Of a DNA stretch of 64,000 nt, positions 17,131-26,874 are shown in pieces. Numbering within the stretch: the first letter of the stretch is position 1; each line of letters begins with the position of its first letter. The DNA comes from Parasulfuritortus sp036391875 (GTDB taxonomy: Bacteria > Pseudomonadota > Gammaproteobacteria > Burkholderiales > Thiobacillaceae). The notes under the pieces were generated by a model. The model was given only the letters and a program-made list of their open reading frames with translations. It had not been told where the DNA came from and searched no databases. Made by a program: the position numbers and the translations under genes. The stretch is taken from positions 216,896 through 280,895 of the forward strand of contig DASVZA010000016.1 of assembly GCA_036391875.1 (NCBI GenBank), in the 5' to 3' direction.

Positions 17131-18288
17131 TTATTTGATCCGGAAGGCGTATACACCGCCCTTGTCCGTTTGCACGATCAGGCCACTCTTCAGACCCAGT
17201 ATTCGGCCTGAAACGGCGCTATTGTCGGTGGCCGCACGCCCGACCAGGGAGCCGTCGTCCTGACTGATCAGGTGCACGTAACCCTGATAATCGGCGACCG
17301 CGATATAACTGGACACCACGGTCGGCGTCGTCAACAGCCTGTCGCGCAGGGTTTCCTGCTTCCAGGGACTGGCCCCGCCGGTCGTGTCGAAGCCTTGCAC
17401 CATGGCGTGCTCGTCGGTGGCGAAGATGTAATGGTCGCCCAACTCGACGCCACTCAAGCCGGAGAAGGTGCGGACCCAGACCGGATTGCCGTTGGCCTGA
17501 TCGAAACAACCGATGCGCCCCTGATAGGCGGCGGCGCAGACCACATGATCGTCGGCGGCGAGCGGGCCGGTCACGTCGGAGATACGCTCCAGGTCGGTTG
17601 CCCCCTTGGGCACGGCCACGCTGGTCTCCCAGAGCGGCGCGCCGTTGTTGAGGGCCAACGCCACCATCGTGCCGCCCGGATAACCGACGAACAGCGCCCG
17701 ATCGGTGAGCAGCAGGTTGCCCGGCACGCGCAGGATCAGAGGCGGCAGGGTACGGGTGTACTCCCAGCGTTGCTTGCCGTCGGCGGCATTGAACAGCCAG
17801 ACGTTGCCATCGTTGCTGCGCACGGCGACCATGCCGTTGGCGGCGACCGGCGGCACCAGGATCTCGCCGGACAGCTTGGCCGACCAGGCCAGCTTGCCGC
17901 TGTCGCTGTGGTAGGCCAGCATCTCGCCCCGGGGCGTGCCCACCAGGATCAGGCCGTCGCCGACGCCGACGCCGCTCGACAGGGTCTGCCCGGCCTCGAT
18001 ACGCCATAGCTCATGGCCGGTAGCCGGATCGATCTTGACGATGCGGCCATCCTTGCCGGCCGCGTAGATCGCCTGGCCGTCCCCGGCCGGAGAGAACACG
18101 TAGGGCGCGCTCTTGCCGACGTTGACGTCCCACATCCGGATCAGGCCGACGGTTTCCTTGAACTGGGTCAGCGGTGCCGGCTTGATCTTGGGCGTGTCGG
18201 AGCCGGACATGCCGAACCAGCCGCCGATCGTGCTGCAGCCGCTCAGGCCGGCGGCCAGGATGAATGCCAATGCGATGCGCCGTTTCAT
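17131..18288 (-). CDS. bamB: Outer membrane protein assembly factor BamB
   Basis: A 385-residue lipoprotein. The signal peptide ends in the lipobox LSGC (Cys near residue 18), after which PQQ/WD-like beta-propeller repeats follow, such as GKDGRIVKIDPATGHELWRIEAG and GNVWLFNAADGKQRWEY. BamB is part of the BAM complex that inserts outer membrane beta-barrels. It follows yfgM with a one-base gap and precedes der, the conserved arrangement. Confidence 0.95.
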   Translation of the reverse strand: MKRRIALAFILAAGLSGCSTIGGWFGMSGSDTPKIKPAPLTQFKETVGLIRMWDVNVGKSAPYVFSPAGDGQAIYAAGKDGRIVKIDPATGHELWRIEAGQTLSSGVGVGDGLILVGTPRGEMLAYHSDSGKLAWSAKLSGEILVPPVAANGMVAVRSNDGNVWLFNAADGKQRWEYTRTLPPLILRVPGNLLLTDRALFVGYPGGTMVALALNNGAPLWETSVAVPKGATDLERISDVTGPLAADDHVVCAAAYQGRIGCFDQANGNPVWVRTFSGLSGVELGDHYIFATDEHAMVQGFDTTGGASPWKQETLRDRLLTTPTVVSSYIAVADYQGYVHLISQDDGSLVGRAATDNSAVSGRILGLKSGLIVQTDKGGVYAFRIK

Positions 18289-18289
18289 G

Positions 18290-18919
18290 TCAGCCTCCCA
18301 CGCCGTCGAGCTTGATTTCCACCACGGCCTTCATCGGACTCTTGGGGTCCAGTTTGGCCAGCGCCAGCTTGTAGGCCTCGCGCGCCTCGGCGGTCTTGCC
18401 CTGGGCGACCAGGACATCGCCTTTCAGGTTGGCGAACAGCGGCACGAAAGCGTCGTCATGTTCGCCGTTCAGCAGCTTCAGGGCGCCGTCGTAATCCTTC
18501 TCGTCGAACAGCACCGTCGCCAGGCGCAGACTGGCGAGCGCCTTCAGGCCGGGGTCGCCGGCATGGTCCAGGGCATATTGATATTGGGCCTGGGCGCTCT
18601 TGAGATCGCCGGCGGCAACGTTGGTCTTGCCCGCCAGCCAGGCGGCCGGCAGGGCGTAGCCGGTCCGGCCGTAGTCGTCCATGATCTTTCCGGTCAGTTC
18701 CTTGACCGCCTTGGGATCGTTGGCCAGGGCCGCCTGCATGGCCCGCTCGTACAGGCCCAACGCGGCGTTGGACTGGCGCGCCATCCAGATCTGGTAGCCC
18801 TTCCAGCCCGCCGCGGCGACGACGAAAAGGGTCGCTGCCCAGACCACGGCGTTGCCGTGCTTGCGCCACCAATCCTTCAATGCTTCGAGTTGTTCCTGTT
18901 CTTCGAGATCGAGAGCCAT
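18290..18919 (-). CDS. yfgM: YfgM-family tetratricopeptide membrane protein (SecYEG-associated)
   Basis: A 209-residue protein with a cytoplasmic N-terminus rich in Glu (LDLEEQEQLEALKDWWRKHGN), one transmembrane helix (AVVWAATLFVVAAAGWKGY, ~22-42) and a periplasmic TPR-like domain (DUF2133). E. coli YfgM associates with SecYEG and periplasmic chaperones such as PpiD. It sits between hisS (10-bp gap) and bamB, as is usual. Confidence 0.9.
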   Translation of the reverse strand: MALDLEEQEQLEALKDWWRKHGNAVVWAATLFVVAAAGWKGYQIWMARQSNAALGLYERAMQAALANDPKAVKELTGKIMDDYGRTGYALPAAWLAGKTNVAAGDLKSAQAQYQYALDHAGDPGLKALASLRLATVLFDEKDYDGALKLLNGEHDDAFVPLFANLKGDVLVAQGKTAEAREAYKLALAKLDPKSPMKAVVEIKLDGVGG

Positions 18920-18929
18920 CCTTGCATCC

Positions 18930-20187
<1,258 letters not shown>

Positions 20188-20195
<8 letters not shown>

Positions 20196-21405
20196 AATGC
20201 GATTTCACATAATCCTCGACGATGGCCTGGAACTCGGCGGCGATGGTGTCGCCCTTGAGGGTGACAGTCTTTTCGCCGTCGACGTAGACCGGGGCCACCG
20301 GCACTTCGTTGCTGCCCGGCAGGGAGATGCCGATGTTGGCGTGTTTCGATTCGCCCGGGCCGTTGACCACGCAGCCCATCACCGCGACGTTCATGTTCTC
20401 GACCCCGGGATACTGGTCGCGCCAGGCCGGCATCTGGGCGCGCAGCCAGTTCTGGATCGACTGGGCCAGCTCCTGGAACACGGTCGAGGTGGTCCGGCCG
20501 CAGCCGGGACAGGCGGTGACCAGCGGCGTGAAGGAGCGCAGGCCCATGGTCTGCAGGATTTCCTGGGCGACCTGGACTTCGGTGGTGCGCGACTCGCCGG
20601 GACGCGGCGTGAGCGACACCCGGATGGTGTCGCCGATGCCTTCCTGGAGCAGGACCGACAGGGCCGCCGTGGAGGCGACGATGCCCTTCGAGCCCATGCC
20701 GGCCTCGGTCAGGCCCAGGTGGAGCGGATAGTCGCAGCGGGAGGCCAGGTCGCGGTAGACCTTGATCAGGTCCTGCACGCCGGACAGCTTGCAGGACAGG
20801 ATGATCTTGTCGCCGGCCAGGCCCAGCTCCTCGGCCCGCGCCGCCGACTCCAGGGCGGAGGCGATCAGGGCGTGGCGCATCACCTGATCGGGTTCGTGCG
20901 GCTCCGCCCGCTTGCCGTTCTCGTCCATCATCCGGGCCAGCAGTTCCTGGTCCAGGCTGCCCCAGTTGACGCCGATCCGGATCGGCTTGTCGTAGCGGCA
21001 GGCGGCTTCGATCAGCATGGCGAACTGGTCGTCGCGCTTGGCGCCGCGACCGACGTTGCCCGGATTGATGCGCAGCTTGGCCAAGGCCTCGGCGCATTCC
21101 GGCACCTGGGCCAGCAATTTGTGGCCGTTGAAATGAAAATCGCCGATCAGCGGCACCGTGCAGCCCAGGGCGTCGAGCTGCTCGCGGATGACCGGCACGG
21201 CACTGGCCGCCTCCACGGTATTGACCGTGATGCGCACCAGCTCCGACCCGGCTTGCCACAAGTCGCGCACCTGGCGGACGGTGCCGGCCACGTCGGCGGT
21301 GTCGGTATTGGTCATGGATTGGACCACGATGGGGTTGCCGCCGCCCACCGGGATGCCGCCCACCAGAACCCGACGGGTGGGGCGCCTGACGACTGGATGA
21401 CTCAT
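20188..21405 (-). CDS. ispG: 4-hydroxy-3-methylbut-2-enyl diphosphate synthase (flavodoxin)
   Basis: A 405-residue enzyme of the MEP isoprenoid pathway, reducing methylerythritol cyclodiphosphate to HMBPP with a [4Fe-4S] cluster. The N-terminal TIM barrel starts RRPTRRVLVGGIPVGG-like and includes VQSMTNTDT and INPGNVG (~104). The cluster cysteines are visible in TACPGCGRTTSTVF (~295) and VMGCVVNGPGES (~345). It overlaps rodZ upstream (4 bp) and hisS downstream (8 bp). Confidence 0.97.
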
Positions 21406-22370
21406 TGCAGGGTCAACCTCGCTACTTTTTCGCCGGTGTACGGTTGCAGATTGATCGGCTTGTCGTCGTACGTGATCTGCACATGGGCCGCATTGCCGAC
21501 TACCACCTTCAACGGTTGCGCGCCATGCACGGTCAGCTGCTCGCCGGCATGCAGCAGCTTGGCGTAACGCTTCTGGTCCGCCGTCGTCACTTCGACCCAG
21601 GAATCCTCGTCCTGCACGGCGAAATGCACGGCATGTTGCCCGGCGGCCGTCGAACCGAGTGCATACGACGACGGAGCGCCCGGTGCGGGCGCAGCCGCGG
21701 TGGCGGGTTGGGATTGGGCACTGGGAGTGGCGGCAGGCGCCGGGGGGGCCGCCTTGGCGGGCATGGACGGTGCCGTGGCGGGGACGGTGAGCTTATCCGG
21801 CAACGGCGGAGTGGGCGCCGGTCCGGGTTGGGCCGGTTGGGCCGGTTGGGCCGGTTGGGCCGGCGTGACGGGGGCCGGCGGCAGCGCTGCGGACGCGGCC
21901 GGTTTCTCCGGCGGCAACGGAATGGTCGCCGGCACGGCCGGCTGCGCCACCGGAGCCGTATTGGTCAGGTAGGCATCCTCGCCGCGCCGCAACCAGTTAT
22001 ACAGCGCCGCCACCAAGGCCAGGAACAGGACCACCCCGGCCAGGGGCAGGATAAGCCAGCGCCGCACCGGCGAGGTGCGGAAGACGAGATCCTCGGAAGG
22101 CGCAGTAATGGTATTGGTCGGTTCCACCGTCGGCTCGCTCACGCCGGGCAGAGCATCCACCGATATACCCAACAGGCGGGCATAATTCCTGGCGAAGCCG
22201 CGCACGAAGACGGCGGAGGGCAGACGGCTGTAATCCTCCGCCTCGAGTGCCTCCACCTGGCGCGCGGTCAGCTTGAGTTTTTCCGATATGTCGGCGACGC
22301 TCATGCCCTTCGCCGCCCTGGCCTCGGCCAGGATCCGGCCGAAGCCTTCCTGTACGGCTTCTTCGCTCAC
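21402..22370 (-). CDS. rodZ: Cytoskeletal/cell-shape protein RodZ
   Basis: A 322-residue protein. The N-terminal helix-turn-helix (LAEARAAKGMSVADISEKLKLTARQVEALE split over ~12-45) is the cytoplasmic domain that binds MreB. A transmembrane helix (LILPLAGVVLFLALVAALY) lies near 110-130, then a long Pro/Ala/Gln linker and a C-terminal DUF4115 domain (DEDSWVEVTTADQKRYAKLLHAGEQ). The linker is encoded partly by a perfect 9-bp tandem repeat at 21826-21861, whose unit adds a PAQ tripeptide. It overlaps pilW and ispG by 4 bp each. Confidence 0.92.
   Translation of the reverse strand: MSEEAVQEGFGRILAEARAAKGMSVADISEKLKLTARQVEALEAEDYSRLPSAVFVRGFARNYARLLGISVDALPGVSEPTVEPTNTITAPSEDLVFRTSPVRRWLILPLAGVVLFLALVAALYNWLRRGEDAYLTNTAPVAQPAVPATIPLPPEKPAASAALPPAPVTPAQPAQPAQPAQPGPAPTPPLPDKLTVPATAPSMPAKAAPPAPAATPSAQSQPATAAAPAPGAPSSYALGSTAAGQHAVHFAVQDEDSWVEVTTADQKRYAKLLHAGEQLTVHGAQPLKVVVGNAAHVQITYDDKPINLQPYTGEKVARLTLQ
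21826..21861. repeat. 9-bp tandem repeat in rodZ linker
   Basis: Four exact head-to-tail copies of GGTTGGGCC (minus strand GGCCCAACC). They encode PAQ-type tripeptides in the RodZ periplasmic linker. Because the unit is a multiple of three, copy-number change would alter linker length without a frameshift. Confidence 0.95.
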
Positions 22371-23167
22371 TGCCGGCCCTCCTGCATGTCGAACCGGCCG
22401 GACAGCAGCCAGCCGCTTTCCTGGGAATCGGGGAACTCCCGGCGCAACCGGGCACCGTACTCGGCCGCCGCTTCCCTGTTGCCGTCCTTGCGCTCCAGTC
22501 TGACCCCCAGCCAGAGACCGGCGGCATCCAGGTGGCCCCGAGTATCGGCTTGGCTGAGCAGGCTGCGCGCCATGGGAAGGTTGCCCTGGCGATATTGGAT
22601 CTCGGCCAGGGTCATCAGCGCCGTGCCTTGATTAGGATCACGCACCAGGGCGCGGCGGGCATAGTTTTCCGCCTCGTCCACCTTGCCCATGCGCAAGGCA
22701 CATTGGCCGGCATTGGCCAGGGCCATCTCGGGCGTAGCATAAAGCGGATTTTTCCAGGCCTGCTCGAACTGGGTCAGCGCTTCCTGGTAACGCTTGCGGG
22801 AACACAGGAAATAGCCGTAGTTGTTGTGTGCCTCGGAATACATCGGCGCAATGCTGATGGCGCGTTGGAAGCTGTCTTCCGCTTCCTTGTACTCGAGCAG
22901 CGCGTCATGCAACAGGCCCAGCATGTTGTAGGCCGGGGCATAGTTGCTGTCCGCATTGAGCGCCTGCCTCAATTCTTCCAGAGAAACGGAGTACTGGCGC
23001 CGGGCGTAGTATTGCGCCGCCAGTTCGGTATGTATCCTGGCCCGATTGTTGACCGCGTCCAGCATCTCGGTATCACTGCCCTGATGGGGCTGCCGCTGCA
23101 CCGGGGTCTGGGCACAGGCCGCCAACAGCAAAGGCAGTGCCAGAAGAAAATACCGATTCGCCTTCAT
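22367..23167 (-). CDS. pilW: Type IV pilus biogenesis lipoprotein PilW/PilF
   Basis: A 266-residue lipoprotein. The signal peptide MKANRYFLLALPLLLAACA ends in the lipobox LAAC (Cys 18), and TPR repeats follow (RRQYSVSLEELRQALNADSNYAPAYNMLG and similar, ~45-250). The family is the pilotin that helps the PilQ secretin oligomerise at the outer membrane. ATG 23167 is chosen because GGAGG lies upstream and the signal peptide begins here. Its ATG overlaps the TGA of a short leader ORF (23164-23274), which itself overlaps the rlmN stop. The position between rlmN and rodZ is conserved. Confidence 0.92.
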   Translation of the reverse strand: MKANRYFLLALPLLLAACAQTPVQRQPHQGSDTEMLDAVNNRARIHTELAAQYYARRQYSVSLEELRQALNADSNYAPAYNMLGLLHDALLEYKEAEDSFQRAISIAPMYSEAHNNYGYFLCSRKRYQEALTQFEQAWKNPLYATPEMALANAGQCALRMGKVDEAENYARRALVRDPNQGTALMTLAEIQYRQGNLPMARSLLSQADTRGHLDAAGLWLGVRLERKDGNREAAAEYGARLRREFPDSQESGWLLSGRFDMQEGRQ

Positions 23168-23274
23168 ACCGCACCCTCCGAAAGATTGCAGATATAAACG
23201 ATTTGCCAGGCCGGTCGCCGGCGGCATTCGCGGACGCTCGCCCCCCACTGCGTGGGGCCCCGGTCGCTGCTCAT
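23164..23274 (-). CDS. Putative 36-residue leader ORF between rlmN and pilW
   Basis: The ORF begins at an ATG (23274) overlapping the rlmN stop as ATGA, and ends in TGA overlapping the pilW ATG, again as ATGA. The peptide starts MSSDRGPTQWGASVREC and resembles nothing recognised. The spacer holds a hairpin, CCCCAC-TGC-GTGGGG at 23243-23257, directly followed by CCCC. A similar GGGGCCCC-adjoining hairpin occurs in the pyrG-kdsA spacer. This repeats the architecture of the rnr-rlmB and pyrG-kdsA junctions but without a clear gene-start duplication. Whether it is translated is unknown. Confidence 0.35.
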   Translation of the reverse strand: MSSDRGPTQWGASVRECRRRPAWQIVYICNLSEGAV

Positions 23275-24353
23275 GCCGCCACCCCCATGCGCTTGATCAC
23301 CCGCCGGCTTTTGTCTTGCACCTGGCCGGCCAGTTGGCCGCAGGCGGCGTCGATGTCGTCGCCCCGCGTCTTGCGGGTCGTGGTGACGATGCCTTCCGCC
23401 ATCAGCCGGGAGGCGAAGGCCCGGACCTGTTCCCGGGGCGAGCGGCGGTAGCCGGAGTTCGGGAAGGGGTTGAACGGGATCAGGTTGAATTTGCAGGATA
23501 CGCCGCGGGTCAGTTCGATCAGTTGCTCGGCATGATCGAGACTATCGTTGACACCGTCCAGCATCACGTACTCGAAGGTGATGAAATCGCGCGGCGCGTT
23601 TTCCAGATAGCGCTTGCAGGCGGCCATCAACTCGGCCAGCGGATACTTGCGGTTGATCGGCACCAGTTCGTCGCGCAGCGCGTTGTTGGGCGCGTGCAGG
23701 CTGACCGCCAGGGCCACCGGCATGTCGACGCGCAACCGATCCATGGCCGGCACGATCCCGGAAGTGGACACGGTCACCCGCCGGCGCGACAGGCCGTAGG
23801 CGTGGTCGTCCAGCATCAGCGAGACAGCGGTGACGGTGTTTTCGTAATTCAGCAGCGGCTCGCCCATGCCCATCAGGACCACGTTGGAGATGATCCGTTC
23901 CCCTTTCGGGTCGCGGCCCAACTGCTTGTTGGCCCACCACAGCTGGCCGATGATCTCGGCCACGCTCAGGTTGCGGTTGAAGCCCTGGCGGCCGGTCGAG
24001 CAGAAGCGACATTCGAGCGCGCAGCCGACCTGGGTCGACACGCACAGCGTGCCGCGCTCGCCGTCTGGGATGAAGACGGTCTCGACGTGATTGCCGGGAC
24101 CGACTTCAAGCAGGAATTTGCGGGTGCCATCCTCGGAAGCCTGTTCCTTGAGCAGCACCGGAGGCCGGATCTCGGCCATGTCCTGCAGCTTGGTGCGCAG
24201 GCTCTTGGCCAGATCCGTCATCTGCTCGAAATCGTCGGCGCCGTAGTGGTGCAGCCAGCGCAGCACCTGCTTGGCGCGAAAAGGCTTCTCGCCGATTTCC
24301 TGAAACCAGTCGGCGAGCCCTTTGAGATCGAAGTCGAGCAGATTGACGGTCAA
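23271..24353 (-). CDS. rlmN: Dual-specificity 23S rRNA/tRNA adenine-C2 methyltransferase RlmN
   Basis: A 360-residue radical-SAM enzyme methylating A2503 of 23S rRNA and A37 of some tRNAs. The cluster motif CALECRFCSTG (CX3CX2C) lies near residues 104-114. The methyl-carrying Cys is in DIDAACGQLAG (~338), and HAPNN with the GEPLLN segment is present. The start is probably TTG 24353, giving MTVNLLDFDLKGLADWF as in relatives. An earlier in-frame ATG lies inside ndk and lacks family support. It is 7 bp after the ndk stop. Confidence 0.93.
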   Translation of the reverse strand: MTVNLLDFDLKGLADWFQEIGEKPFRAKQVLRWLHHYGADDFEQMTDLAKSLRTKLQDMAEIRPPVLLKEQASEDGTRKFLLEVGPGNHVETVFIPDGERGTLCVSTQVGCALECRFCSTGRQGFNRNLSVAEIIGQLWWANKQLGRDPKGERIISNVVLMGMGEPLLNYENTVTAVSLMLDDHAYGLSRRRVTVSTSGIVPAMDRLRVDMPVALAVSLHAPNNALRDELVPINRKYPLAELMAACKRYLENAPRDFITFEYVMLDGVNDSLDHAEQLIELTRGVSCKFNLIPFNPFPNSGYRRSPREQVRAFASRLMAEGIVTTTRKTRGDDIDAACGQLAGQVQDKSRRVIKRMGVAA

Positions 24354-24360
24354 TGCCGGC

Positions 24361-24786
24361 TCAGCGGGAGTAGATCTGATGGCCGGGGAAGAAATAGGCG
24401 ATTTCCACGGCGGCCGTCTCGGGCGCATCGGAGCCGTGCACGGCGTTGGCGTCGATGCTCTGGGCGAAGTCGGCGCGGATGGTGCCCGGCTCGGCCTTCT
24501 TGGGATCGGTGGCGCCCATCAGTTCGCGGTTCTTGGCGATGGCATTCTCGCCTTCCAGGACCTGGACCATGACCGGGCCGGAGATCATGAACTCGACCAG
24601 GTCGTTGAAGAACGGACGGCCCTTGTGCACGGCGTAGAAGCCTTCGGCCTCGGCGCGGGACAGATGGATCATCTTGGACGCGATGATCTTCAGGCCGTTG
24701 GACTCGAAGCGGCTGTAGATCTTGCCGATCACATTCTTGGCGACGGCGTCGGGTTTGATGATGGAAAAGGTGCGTTCGATTGCCAC
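24361..24786 (-). CDS. ndk: Nucleoside diphosphate kinase
   Basis: A 141-residue kinase balancing NTP pools by phosphate transfer through a phosphohistidine. It begins MAIERTFSIIKPDAVAKN, and the active-site motif NAVHGSDAPETAAVEIAYFF lies near residues 113-132 (His ~116). Translation starts at GTG 24786, with GGAG ten bases upstream; the long open frame further upstream is unrelated low-complexity sequence antisense to the SPOR gene. It heads the ndk-rlmN-pilW-rodZ-ispG-hisS run. Confidence 0.97.
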   Translation of the reverse strand: MAIERTFSIIKPDAVAKNVIGKIYSRFESNGLKIIASKMIHLSRAEAEGFYAVHKGRPFFNDLVEFMISGPVMVQVLEGENAIAKNRELMGATDPKKAEPGTIRADFAQSIDANAVHGSDAPETAAVEIAYFFPGHQIYSR

Positions 24787-24902
24787 GTTGTATTCTCCGG
24801 AAGGTTGTCGGATCGAGGTTGAAAAAGCTGGAAAAAGGTGGGGGAAAATAGCACGAAAAGCCTTTAAAATAAAGGCAGATCCATGACAGCGAGGAGAGCA
24901 AC

Positions 24903-25565
24903 TTGGCCGAGGAAACCGCCCAGGAAGACAGCGGCGACATCCGCAGAAAAGCCTTTGTCCGGCTCGGCATCGCCGCCGTGGTGACCGCACTGGCGCTGGG
25001 CGCCCTCTGGTGGCTGGACAACAGCGGCAAGCCTGCTTCCAAGCCCAAACCGGCCAGCCCGGCCCCCATCGTCGCCGCGCCGACCCGACAGCCGCCGGCG
25101 GAACCCCAACCCACGGTAGAACCGCAACCGGCGCCCGAAATCCCGGCCCCGCCCCCGCCACAGGAAGCGGCGCCGACCACCCCGCCGCCGCCGCCCAAGG
25201 TGAACGAGGCCCCGGCGCCCCACGCACCGCATGCCGCGGCCCCGGCGCCCCACACACCGCATGCCGCGGCCCCGGCGCCCCGCCGGAGCGGGGAATCCGC
25301 GCCTGCCCCGCAAGCGACTGCCCGTCCACCCTCGGCACCGGCCGCCGCCGAGGATCACTACGTGGTCCAGATCGGCGTCTTTACCAACCTGGCTCACGCC
25401 CAGGAACTGGTCGACCGGCTGAACAAGCAGGGTATCCATGCCTATACCGAAACCCGGGTCCACGTCGGCCCCTTCGCCAGCCGGGCCGAAGCCGAGAAGG
25501 CCCAGGCCACGCTGAAAAAGCTGGGGATTACGGGTCTGATCGCCCAGCCGGCAGCCACGAAATAA
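24903..25565 (+). CDS. SPOR-domain membrane protein
   Basis: A 220-residue single-pass protein. A short cytoplasmic N-terminus is followed by a transmembrane helix (LGIAAVVTALALGALWWL, ~20-38), a ~110-residue Pro/Ala-rich periplasmic linker, and a C-terminal SPOR domain (HYVVQIGVFTNLAHAQEL to VGPFASRAEAEKAQATLKKLG, ~150-212). The domain binds denuded septal peptidoglycan, so a role at the division site is likely. It starts at TTG 24903, preceded by GAGGAGAG. The linker carries a 30-bp tandem repeat. Its 3' end overlaps tilS, read on the other strand, by 38 bp. It is divergent from ndk. Confidence 0.88.
   Translation: MAEETAQEDSGDIRRKAFVRLGIAAVVTALALGALWWLDNSGKPASKPKPASPAPIVAAPTRQPPAEPQPTVEPQPAPEIPAPPPPQEAAPTTPPPPPKVNEAPAPHAPHAAAPAPHTPHAAAPAPRRSGESAPAPQATARPPSAPAAAEDHYVVQIGVFTNLAHAQELVDRLNKQGIHAYTETRVHVGPFASRAEAEKAQATLKKLGITGLIAQPAATK
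25211..25281. repeat. 30-bp tandem repeat in SPOR-protein linker
   Basis: Two nearly identical 30-bp units (25211-25240, 25241-25270; one base different) plus a partial third of 11 bases. They encode PAPHAPHAAA / PAPHTPHAAA in the linker. Confidence 0.9.
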
Positions 25566-26874
25566 GCCAGCCGGGCTCGCCCGGCCCGGCCTGGAAGGCA
25601 CAGTCGACGCCGATGCCGGCCATCCAGGCCGGCTGATCGGCGATCGACAGCAGCGGTAGACGCAATCGTTCGTCCGGCGGCAACCCTGCCTCGCGCAGCA
25701 GATTCTTCAGCGTCCGCCGGGGCCGGCGGCAATCGGGCTTCAGCTTCTCCCCTCCCTCTCGCCAGCCGACTACACCACCCTCGTCCGGCAGCCGGTCCGC
25801 CGCCAAGCCTTCGCCCACTGTCGGCCGGAACAGCAGCCGGCCGTGTTCGGCCAGCACCAGTTCCGGCTCGCCCCGCCAACGCCATTGGCCGCCAGCCGGC
25901 GCCGCCTCGACCCCGAGTTCGATTAGGCCGCGGTGCCGGCGCAGCACCAGTCCGCCCCAGTGCCACTTCGGCTGCCGGTCCGGCCCGGCCTGCAGCAGTT
26001 GGCTCAGCAGTTCCTCCAAATGGGCGGCGTAGGGCGCCATGCCGGTCCGCTCGCGCAACCAGTAGCGCAGCATGTTCCGGGCGCGAGCGGCGCCCAGTTC
26101 CGCCAGGACGGCGAGATCGATGCCTGTGCCGCGGGCCGCCCGGCCCAGATCCAATCGGGCCAGATCGTCCAGCAGGTCGGCGCTTTCCGCCAGCCTCGAC
26201 GCGGTCGCGGCCAGCACCTCCCGGCAGGACGGGAAACGCGTCTCCAGGTCCGGCAGGGCCTTGCCGCGCAGCCAGTTGCGGCTCAGCGACCAATCGGCAT
26301 TGCTTTCGTCGTCGATGTGGGCCACGCCATGGCCGAGCGCATAGCGCACCAGTTCGGCCCGGGACACGCCCAGCAACGGCCGCAGCAGACGCGCTTCGGC
26401 CAAGGCCCGGTCGTCGGCCATGGCCGCCAGGCCATGCACGCCGGCCCCGCGCAGCAGGCGCAACAGGAGGGTTTCGGCTTGGTCGTCGGCGTGGTGGGCG
26501 ACCAGGATGAAGTCGGCCGGCCGGCCGGCGAATACGTCATAACGGGCCTCGCGTGCCGCCGCCTCCAGGCCTTGGCCGTCGGTCACGACCGCGACCCGAT
26601 GGATCTCGATGGGCACGCCGTACCGTTCGCACGTCGTTCGGCAAAACTCCGCCCAGTCGTCGGCATGGGGCGACAAGCCGTGATGGACGTGCACCGCATC
26701 CAGCCTGAAGCCCAAGGACTGGCGCAGGCCGACGAGCAGATGGAGCAGGACGGAGGAATCCAGGCCGCCGGAATAGCCCAGGCAGAGCCGGGCGCCGGGG
26801 AACAGACGGGGAGCGAGAAAAGCCCGGAGCCGACCGGAAAGGTCAGCGGGCCCGGGTTTCCTTGTACTTGCCAT
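25528..26874 (-). CDS. tilS: tRNA(Ile)-lysidine synthase
   Basis: A 448-residue enzyme that converts C34 of the AUA-reading tRNA-Ile to lysidine, using ATP. The PP-loop signature LGYSGGLDSSVLLHLL lies at ~33-48, and HHADDQAETLLLRLLRGAG near 125 and NADWSLSRNWLRG near 197 match the family. The C-terminal domain (RRTLKNLLREAGLP, ~388) is complete. It overlaps accA upstream by 32 bp. Its 3' end runs 38 bp into the convergent SPOR gene. Confidence 0.95.
   Translation of the reverse strand: MASTRKPGPADLSGRLRAFLAPRLFPGARLCLGYSGGLDSSVLLHLLVGLRQSLGFRLDAVHVHHGLSPHADDWAEFCRTTCERYGVPIEIHRVAVVTDGQGLEAAAREARYDVFAGRPADFILVAHHADDQAETLLLRLLRGAGVHGLAAMADDRALAEARLLRPLLGVSRAELVRYALGHGVAHIDDESNADWSLSRNWLRGKALPDLETRFPSCREVLAATASRLAESADLLDDLARLDLGRAARGTGIDLAVLAELGAARARNMLRYWLRERTGMAPYAAHLEELLSQLLQAGPDRQPKWHWGGLVLRRHRGLIELGVEAAPAGGQWRWRGEPELVLAEHGRLLFRPTVGEGLAADRLPDEGGVVGWREGGEKLKPDCRRPRRTLKNLLREAGLPPDERLRLPLLSIADQPAWMAGIGVDCAFQAGPGEPGWLISWLPAGRSDP

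Noticed and set aside
24787..25338. Extended ndk reading frame
   Set aside because: The part upstream of GTG 24786 is antisense to the SPOR gene and low in complexity; Ndk proteins start at MAIERTFSIIKP.
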